Positions 59,164-64,000 of a stretch of 64,000 bases of DNA are shown piece after piece. The DNA comes from Syntrophales bacterium (GTDB lineage: Bacteria > Desulfobacterota > Syntrophia > Syntrophales > PHBD01). The position numbers and the translations under genes were made by a program. The notes below the pieces were generated by a model. The model was not told where the DNA came from and did not search any database. It was given only the letters and a program-made list of their open reading frames with translations. How positions within the stretch are numbered: the first letter of the stretch is position 1; every line of letters starts with the position of its first letter. The stretch spans positions 113,774 to 177,773 of the forward strand of contig DAOSEM010000008.1 in assembly GCA_035363115.1 (NCBI GenBank), written 5' to 3'.

Positions 59164-60357
59164 CTATTCCTTGTTTGCGGTGTCGTTGTCGTTCCGGTGG
59201 ACCCAGGCCGTTGCCCCGGCATGGGCCGCGATGCCGGCGACGGTTGCGACCGTCAGCCCCATGGCGATGTGGTCCACCGTCGCTTCGCCGCCGCCGATGG
59301 TTGCATCCTGAATCGGCTTTTCCAGCGGTGCCATCGTGTCCCAGAAATTCGGCTCCGTGCAGCCGATGCAGCCATGCCCGGCCATGATGGGCCAGGAAAC
59401 TGCATCGTTGAACCGGACCCGGCCGCAGTTGGCGAAGGTGTAAGGTCCCTTGCATCCCACCTTGTAGAGGCACCAGCCCTTTTTGGCGCCGTCGTCGCCC
59501 CACTCCTCGACGAACTCGCCCGCGTCGTAGTGGGGGCGGCGCTCGCAGTAGTCGTGGATGCGCTTGCCGTAGGCCCAGACCGGGCGTCCGAGGCCGTCCA
59601 GGGCCGGCAGACCGCCGAACATCAGGTAGTGCAGGATCGTGCCGACGAAGTTGATCGGATTGGGGGGGCAGCCGGCGATGTTCACCGTCTGGAGGCCCAG
59701 GGCCCGGCCGACGCCGGCTGCATCGGTCGGATTCGGCTTTGCCGCCTGGACGTTGCCGAAGGCGGAGCAGCTGCCGATGCAGATCGTCATGGCCGCCTTG
59801 GATGTCACCTCCCTGGCCACTTCGAGGCCCGTCTTGCCCTTCGGCCCCAGGGTCAGGTACTTGCCGCCCATCCCGAGCGGAATGGCTCCTTCCACGACGC
59901 AGACGAACTTCCCTGGGAAATCATGGAGGGCCTTTTCGAGGCACTGCTCGGCCTGGTAGCCGGAGGCGGCCATCAGGGTCTCATGATATTCGAGGGAAAT
60001 GGTGTCGAGGAGGATGTCGTCGATGTTGGGATAGGACGTGCGCAGAAGGGCTTCGCTGCAGCCGGTGCACTCGGCCATGTGAAGCCAGACGACGGGGACC
60101 CGGCTGAACTGTTCCGCCGCCCGGGCCACCATGGGCTTGAAGACGGGCGGAAGCATCAGGGCGCCCGTCATGATCGACGTCCACTTGAGGAACGACCGGC
60201 GGGTGACGCCGCGCTCCTTCAGGACAGCCTGAAAGTCCTCCACTGGCGGCGGCAGCTCGCGGTCCATCCTGTCCAGATGGACGTTGCAGCGGTCCAACAG
60301 TTCGCGGTACTGCTTCCGCACCACACGATCGTATTGCGCGCTTTTCTGGTGTGCCAT
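59164..60357 (-). CDS. [NiFe] hydrogenase small subunit, Tat-exported
   Basis: A 397-residue iron-sulfur subunit. The twin-arginine signal RRSFLKWTSIMTGALM is near residues 53-68, after an unusually long n-region. The proximal cluster motif is ECTGCSEALLR and the other cluster cysteines are in HDYCERRPHYD, GWCLYKVGCKGPY, FANCGRVRFN and GHGCIGCTEPNFWD. The extra cysteines of O2-tolerant enzymes are replaced (Gly in CTGC, Asn in FGNVQAA), so a standard O2-sensitive type is likely. A C-terminal hydrophobic helix (IAMGLTVATVAGIAAHAGATAW) anchors it. Start 60357 has AAAGGGGGAA upstream. Confidence 0.97.
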   Translation of the reverse strand: MAHQKSAQYDRVVRKQYRELLDRCNVHLDRMDRELPPPVEDFQAVLKERGVTRRSFLKWTSIMTGALMLPPVFKPMVARAAEQFSRVPVVWLHMAECTGCSEALLRTSYPNIDDILLDTISLEYHETLMAASGYQAEQCLEKALHDFPGKFVCVVEGAIPLGMGGKYLTLGPKGKTGLEVAREVTSKAAMTICIGSCSAFGNVQAAKPNPTDAAGVGRALGLQTVNIAGCPPNPINFVGTILHYLMFGGLPALDGLGRPVWAYGKRIHDYCERRPHYDAGEFVEEWGDDGAKKGWCLYKVGCKGPYTFANCGRVRFNDAVSWPIMAGHGCIGCTEPNFWDTMAPLEKPIQDATIGGGEATVDHIAMGLTVATVAGIAAHAGATAWVHRNDNDTANKE

Positions 60358-60426
60358 ACTTCCCCCTTTCAGCTTGGATCGGAATATCCGCCCCGGAACG
60401 GGGTCTGGAAAGATTCCTGGCGGTAT

Positions 60427-60445
60427 TGTTATGTCCGGAATAACA
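60427..60445. promoter_or_regulatory. Palindromic operator candidate at the hydrogenase promoter
   Basis: TGTTAT (60427-60432) and ATAACA (60440-60445) flank GTCCGGA. It lies just downstream of the inferred start site, suited to repression. A related motif stands at the modA promoter (63801-63822). The adjacent modE gene makes ModE the likeliest binder, by inference. Confidence 0.55.
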
Positions 60446-60459
60446 TATATGCCGCCGGT

Positions 60460-60488
60460 GACATAAGTCAGATCAGACATACTGTCAA
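60460..60488 (-). promoter_or_regulatory. Sigma-70 promoter of the hydrogenase operon
   Basis: On the minus strand TTGACA (60483-60488), 17 bases and TATGTC (60460-60465). Transcription would start near 60453, about 95 bases before the small-subunit ATG. Confidence 0.7.
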
Positions 60489-60562
60489 GGGGAAAAATCC
60501 AAAAAGCGCAATGATGTCACTGGTATGTATTTCGTGCTACGAGGAAGGATTGTACGGGATTT

Positions 60563-60901
60563 CTACTTCTTCACATAGTGCTGCTTGTCGAACCACTCTT
60601 CCGTTGCGCGGATACAGGCGTTGAGTCGTTCCTCCAGTTCTTCGAACTGATGCAGGAGACGTTTTGCCTCCTCCGTCAGGTGGCCGCCCTTTTCATGGGA
60701 CCCCTTTTCGATGAGGGAGATTCCGAGCCGCTGCTCCGATGCCCGCACCCGTCCCCAGGCCGCCCGGTAGGACATCCCGAGCTTCTTGGCAGCCGCGTTC
60801 AGGCTGCCGCAGGCCTCGACCGCCCGGAACAGCTCCTGCCTGCCGTGTCCGAAGATGACCTTGCCGTCGCTCTCCAGCCAGACCTTATGACGGATCTTCA
60901 T
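60563..60901 (-). CDS. ModE-like DNA-binding protein, HTH domain only
   Basis: A 112-residue protein equal to the N-terminal winged-helix domain of ModE: RQELFRAVEACGSLNAAAKKLGMSYRAAWGRVRASEQRLG, with the conserved SYRxAW recognition helix. The C-terminal molybdate-binding (Mop/TOBE) domains of E. coli ModE are absent, so it either senses metal through another protein or acts as a constitutive or tungstate-type regulator. It lies between the hydrogenase and fmdE/mod genes. A palindrome shared by the two promoters could be its target; this is inference. Confidence 0.88.
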   Translation of the reverse strand: MKIRHKVWLESDGKVIFGHGRQELFRAVEACGSLNAAAKKLGMSYRAAWGRVRASEQRLGISLIEKGSHEKGGHLTEEAKRLLHQFEELEERLNACIRATEEWFDKQHYVKK

Positions 60902-60922
60902 GGTGTGGTTGCCCTCCTTTCC

Positions 60923-61486
60923 TCATGCATAGGGGGATCGGCCCTGGCAGGCGAGGCAGGATCCACCGTCCCGGAGTGGGTAGGCCTCCCCGCAGGACGG
61001 GCAGACGGCCGTCGGCCCCAGGCGTTTCTTCTCCAAAAACTCCGGTTTCACAAAGACACGCTGCGTGCTCAGGATGGAGGTTGCGGCCTCCCGGATCTCC
61101 TTCAGCAGCGCTTCGAAGTCCTGTTCCCGTTTGGGGATGCGCTTGAAATACCAGGAATCGATCTGGGGCCACGCTTTGAGTTTCTCCGTGTCCATGTACA
61201 CCCGGACGCCTTCTCCGGTGCTCTTCTCGTACATGGTCAGGGCGAAGCGGCCGGTGTCGAAAATCTTCATCCAGCCGTTCCCGATGGTGCAGGGAGTGAG
61301 GATCTGGACGGCGTCGGGAAGGCAGACCCTGGTTTCGCAGAGGGCGTCGAAGAACTCCCCCTCCGGGAGGTTCTGCTGCGCCAGGTCCACCATGAATCCG
61401 CCGATGATGAGGCCGGGGGCCATGCTCCCGTGGAACGACTTGATAAGATGAAGGTACTCTTCCAGTGAATAGGTTCCGATTTGCAT
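60923..61486 (-). CDS. FmdE-family protein with C-terminal zinc ribbon
   Basis: A 187-residue protein resembling the E protein of formylmethanofuran dehydrogenase operons. The N-terminal FmdE domain has FHGSMAPGLIIGGFM, where the common HGHxCPG motif keeps His but has Ala for Cys, and ILTPCTIGNG. The C-terminus is a four-cysteine ribbon, CPSCGEAY...CLACQG. The biochemical role is not known; relatives lie near molybdenum or tungsten enzymes and transporters, as here. It is 21 bases upstream of modE on the same strand, so both are probably one transcript. It starts at 61486 behind CAAGGAG. Confidence 0.85.
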   Translation of the reverse strand: MQIGTYSLEEYLHLIKSFHGSMAPGLIIGGFMVDLAQQNLPEGEFFDALCETRVCLPDAVQILTPCTIGNGWMKIFDTGRFALTMYEKSTGEGVRVYMDTEKLKAWPQIDSWYFKRIPKREQDFEALLKEIREAATSILSTQRVFVKPEFLEKKRLGPTAVCPSCGEAYPLRDGGSCLACQGRSPYA

Positions 61487-61583
61487 GGAGTCTCCTTGTT
61501 AACGTGGATACGGTTTCAAATCAAGCCAGCACTGTTGACTCAGATCGGGTTTGAATCCGGTCTTACAACAGGTTGATGCGGAT

Positions 61584-61598
61584 CGGATTTCAAATCCG
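61584..61598. repeat. Small palindromes after modC
   Basis: CGGATTT-C-AAATCCG (61584-61598) is perfect; a second imperfect one (CGGGTTTGAATCCGG) lies near 61546-61560. Their core resembles the hairpin at 63887 on the other side of the mod operon. Neither has a U run in the minus direction. Confidence 0.5.
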
Positions 61599-61610
61599 GC
61601 CTGCCACCTT

Positions 61611-62327
61611 TTAAAAAGCAAGCGACAGCTTCGGCTCCCGAACGGCCTTCGACACCGGGTCACCCGAGCCGGAGGCGCCGGTGATCTCTTCCAGCCAGTC
61701 CCGGTCGATCTTGCCGTCCACGACGGGCAGGATGACGTCCGCCATGTACAGGGCTTCCGTGATGTCGTGGGTCACGTACAGGACGGACAACCGGCGCTCT
61801 TCTTTGATTTTCTTCAACTCGTCCCGGAGCTTTCGGCGCGTGACCACGTCGAGGGCGGAGAACGGCTCGTCCAGCAGGAGAAGCCGTGGGCGGGTCGCCA
61901 TGGCCTGGCAGATGGCGCACCGCTGCCTCTCTCCGCCGGAGACCTGGCCGGGCCTGCGATCCCGCATCGGATTCAGGCCGAAAAAGCGGAACAGGTCCTC
62001 GACTTCCCGGCGGTCCTTCGCCGCAAAGGCAGCGTTGCCGAACAGCGACAGGTGCGGGAAGAGCGTGTAATCCTGGAAGACGTACCCCAGCCGGCGCTTG
62101 CGGGTGGAGAGGCAGATGCCACTCGCCCGGTCGAAAAACGTCTCGCCATGGAAGAGGATCGTTCCGTCATCGGGTTGCTCCAGTCCGGCCACCATCCGGA
62201 TGATCGTGGTCTTGCCCGCTCCCGATGGCCCGATCAGGGCCAAGGTCGACCCCTCCGGGCAGGAGAAGGCGACGTCGATCTCCAGTTTCCCCAGCCGCCT
62301 GGAGAGGCGGACGTGCAGTCCTTTCAC
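61611..62327 (-). CDS. modC: Molybdate/tungstate ABC transporter ATP-binding protein
   Basis: A 238-residue ABC ATPase. Walker A is GPSGAGKTTIIR, the signature VSGGERQRCAI, Walker B RLLLLDEPFSALD. The protein is short for ModC: the C-terminal Mop/TOBE domain is lacking. It overlaps modB by 4 bases (ATGA). It powers uptake of molybdate or tungstate through ModB. The choice of oxyanion is not resolvable by sequence here. Confidence 0.93.
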   Translation of the reverse strand: MKGLHVRLSRRLGKLEIDVAFSCPEGSTLALIGPSGAGKTTIIRMVAGLEQPDDGTILFHGETFFDRASGICLSTRKRRLGYVFQDYTLFPHLSLFGNAAFAAKDRREVEDLFRFFGLNPMRDRRPGQVSGGERQRCAICQAMATRPRLLLLDEPFSALDVVTRRKLRDELKKIKEERRLSVLYVTHDITEALYMADVILPVVDGKIDRDWLEEITGASGSGDPVSKAVREPKLSLAF

Positions 62328-62983
62328 GATGCCTCCCTCCGGGTCAGCCGGTTCACGAGGAGCAGGAAGAAGTAACTGACGGGCAGGAAGGCCAGGGAGA
62401 GGATCCAGGCCTTTTCGTACTGGAACGACTCGACGGCCTCGTAGATGGCGATGGAGGCGACCCGGGTCTCTCCGGGAATGCTGCCTCCCACCATTAGGAT
62501 CACCCCGAAGGCGCCCAGGCTGTGGAGAAAGACCAGGATCGCCGCGGCGGCGATGCCGCTTTTGCTGTTGGGCAGGACGACCCGGAAGAACGTGGCCAGC
62601 GGGGAGAGGCCGAGGACGGAGGCGCTCTCCCGGAGCCGCGGATCGAGCTTCTCGAAGGCGGCCTTGATCGGCTGGATGGCGAAGGGCAGGCTGTAGGTGG
62701 CGCAGGCCACCACAATTCCCGCAAACGTGAAAAGCAGAGACCCGCCGAAGAGGTTATCCCAGAGAGAGCCGACGGCTCCCCGGGGGCTCAGGAGTCAAAG
62801 CAGGTAGAACCCGATGACCGTGGGCGGCAGGGCGATGGGCAGGTTGATGAGGGCATCGACAAAGGTCTTTCCCGGCCAGGTGAAGCAGGCCAGGACATAG
62901 GCCAAGGGAGCGGCGATCACGATCAGCACCAGCGTCGTGATCAGGGCCAGCTTTGCTGAAAGGTAAAGGGGAAGAAGCTCCAT
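62324..62983 (-). pseudogene. modB: Molybdate ABC transporter permease ModB, interrupted by an in-frame TGA
   Basis: The same frame encodes both halves of a normal-length ModB (219 residues): an N-terminal part ending ALPPTVIGFYLL, a TGA at 62795-62797, then LLSPRGAVGSL and a C-terminal part with the ABC-permease loop SASVLGLSPLATFFRVVLP. Without the stop it would be a full polytopic permease of about five helices. In most homologs the position is a hydrophobic residue such as Val. It lies between intact modA and modC with tight spacing. A recent nonsense mutation, a sequencing error or recoding are possible. The downstream half has an internal ATG at 62713. Confidence 0.85.
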
Positions 62984-63754
62984 CTATCGGTATCCGTATT
63001 TCTTCTTGATGACGTCGGCCGTCGGGGACTGGAGGAACTGGAGAAACCGCTCGGTTCCGGCGCGGTTCTTTGTGCGGTTCAAGAGACAGGCCCCCTGCAG
63101 GATCGGTGGCGCCTCGGCGATGTCGTAGTGGCAACCGCCGGTTTTGGATGCCCGCACGGAGGAAAGGGCGCAGAAGCCGACATCCGCCCCGCCCGTGGCG
63201 GCGTACTGGAAGGCCTGGGCGATGGACTGGCCGATGATCCACTTCTTGTCGGGGCTGTTCCAGATGCCGACTTGGCGAAGGGCCGCCTCCGCCGCCGCTC
63301 CGTAAGGCGCCACCACCGGGTTCGCAATGGCGACCTTCTGCACGTCCTTTCTCATCATGACGTCCCGCCAGTTTGCGGCGCTGCAGAATTTCTTTCCCTC
63401 AGCCCACAAGACGACGCTGCCTGTGGCATAGACGAAAGGTTTCCCCCCGAGACCTCTCTTGAAGAGATCCTGGGGCCGCGTCTCGTCGGCGGAGAGAAAG
63501 GCGTCATAGGGTGCGCCGTTTGTGATCTGGTGATACAGGCTCCCGGAGGACGTGAACACGCCTTCCACGGGGATGCCCGTCTCCCGGGTGAACGCTGCCG
63601 CGATATCCTTGAATGGCTGCTGGAAGTTGGCCGCCACGGCCACGCGGAGGGGCTCCGCGGAGCAAACCGGCGATGGCAGCGAAACCGTGCCCAGCAGGGC
63701 GAAGAGGACGAACAGGGTAAACAAAAGGCGGGATTTCAGAATGCAACGTCTCAT
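62984..63754 (-). CDS. modA: Molybdate/tungstate ABC transporter substrate-binding protein
   Basis: A 256-residue periplasmic binding protein. Residues 1-32 are a signal peptide (LLFTLFVLFALLGTVSLPSPVCSA). The ModA fold is visible in LRVAVAANFQQPFKDIAAAF, the oxyanion-site serine in FTSSGSLYHQI, and DAFLSADETRPQ. It binds molybdate or tungstate. Its stop abuts the modB start at 62983. A related-operator promoter lies 50-100 bases upstream. Confidence 0.95.
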   Translation of the reverse strand: MRRCILKSRLLFTLFVLFALLGTVSLPSPVCSAEPLRVAVAANFQQPFKDIAAAFTRETGIPVEGVFTSSGSLYHQITNGAPYDAFLSADETRPQDLFKRGLGGKPFVYATGSVVLWAEGKKFCSAANWRDVMMRKDVQKVAIANPVVAPYGAAAEAALRQVGIWNSPDKKWIIGQSIAQAFQYAATGGADVGFCALSSVRASKTGGCHYDIAEAPPILQGACLLNRTKNRAGTERFLQFLQSPTADVIKKKYGYR

Positions 63755-63800
63755 CAGCAGGAGCCTCCTTCTTTCACGAGAACCGGAATTTCAGGCAAAT

Positions 63801-63855
63801 TGATATGCGGACAATGACATATGGCATAGATAGCATAGGTGCAAGGTAGATACAA
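63801..63855 (-). promoter_or_regulatory. modA promoter region with operator-like palindrome
   Basis: Two overlapping minus-strand promoter candidates have 17-base spacing: TTGTAT/TATCTA (63850-63855 and 63827-63832) and TTGCAC/TATGTC (63839-63844 and 63816-63821). The palindrome ATATG-n10-CATAT (63803-63822) sits at the inferred start. On the minus strand it reads ATATGTCATTGTCCGCATAT, close to the hydrogenase ATATGTTATTCCGGACATAA. Confidence 0.55.
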
Positions 63856-63886
63856 GGGAACAAATGGTGAGTCAGTCCACAAGCCA

Positions 63887-63917
63887 GAGGGGGACGGATT
63901 TCCAATCCGTCCCCCTC
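63887..63917. terminator. Hairpin between modA and the next upstream gene
   Basis: Fourteen-base arms (GAGGGGGACGGATT and its complement) enclose TCC. It lies about 30 bases after the stop of the partial gene at 63947, so it probably ends that minus-strand transcript, although no strong U run follows. Confidence 0.55.
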
Positions 63918-63946
63918 CGTTGCCGTTCCATTGCAGACGCGGAAAC

Positions 63947-64000
63947 TCAGTGGCTTCCGCCGGCCTTCTCCTCGCCGTAGACCACCAGCTTGCCCTCGTG
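63947..64000 (-). CDS. C-terminal end of an unidentified protein (runs off the window)
   Basis: An open minus-strand frame ends at TGA (63947-63949) and gives HEGKLVVYGEEKAGGSH at its C-terminus. The codons match the GC-rich usage of neighbours and a hairpin follows 30 bases later. Seventeen residues are too few for identification. Confidence 0.45.
   Translation of the reverse strand, partial: HEGKLVVYGEEKAGGSH

Noticed and set aside
62795..62830. Selenocysteine insertion at the modB TGA
   Set aside because: ModB has no known selenoprotein form, the position is an ordinary hydrophobic residue in homologs, and the nearby stem is a weak match. Kept only as a remote alternative.

Overview
The window is GC-rich Gram-negative DNA, most likely from a syntrophic or anaerobic member of the Desulfobacterota (Syntrophales-like). 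The evidence is an oxygen-sensitive-type uptake [NiFe] hydrogenase with a complete hyp set, an ADP-forming acyl-CoA synthetase next to a phosphotransbutyrylase-like gene, LptF/LptG and lipid A aminoarabinose genes (so an outer membrane), and small SAP-domain and FmdE-like proteins that I associate with deltaproteobacteria. No rRNA, tRNA, CRISPR array or complete insertion sequence was seen. The taxonomic call is inference.

Layout. 1-7.2 kb (minus): nadA, mfd, two parvulin-type foldases and the start of uvrA, tightly packed and probably one transcript. 7.3-10.4 kb (plus): PPDK regulatory protein, a DUF502 membrane protein and adenosylhomocysteinase, ending at a strong hairpin. 10.4-11.2 kb: a dispersed repeat and a 61-aa SAP-like gene. 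11.2-14.8 kb (plus): ADP-forming acyl-CoA synthetase, phosphate acyltransferase and a tandem-ACT protein. 14.9-18.0 kb (minus): lptG, lptF and a crotonase.

18.2-31.6 kb: the 4-amino-4-deoxy-L-arabinose lipid A pathway (arnT, arnB, arnC, a separate formyltransferase, a separate UDP-GlcA decarboxylase, arnD). It is interrupted first by a lower-GC restriction-modification pair and then by a diguanylate cyclase and an oppositely oriented nhaA. 31.6-41.1 kb: a UPF0182 membrane protein, a YqaA-type membrane protein, a P-type ATPase, an acyltransferase, a GNAT, an orphan ParA with a lysine-rich partner, and a YhbY protein.

41.2-48.2 kb: PHP hydrolase, GT4 glycosyltransferase, SAM methyltransferase, alpha/alpha-toroid protein, hexapeptide acyltransferase and B12-radical SAM protein in one direction, facing a second methyltransferase. 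No known pathway fits, and this is the best candidate for an undescribed system. 48.2-49.8 kb (minus): RRM protein, cold-shock protein with a terminator-like hairpin in its leader, and a DUF4124 protein.

49.8-63.8 kb (minus): a metal and hydrogen block. Read in the direction of transcription it is modA, modB (broken by an in-frame TGA), modC, an FmdE-like protein, a one-domain ModE, then hydrogenase small and large subunits, cytochrome b, maturation protease, hypA, hypC, hypD, hypB, hypF, hypE and nikR. Related palindromes lie just downstream of the modA and hydrogenase promoters, suggesting shared control. Two families of dispersed intergenic repeats occur; one copy sits inside the hyp operon.
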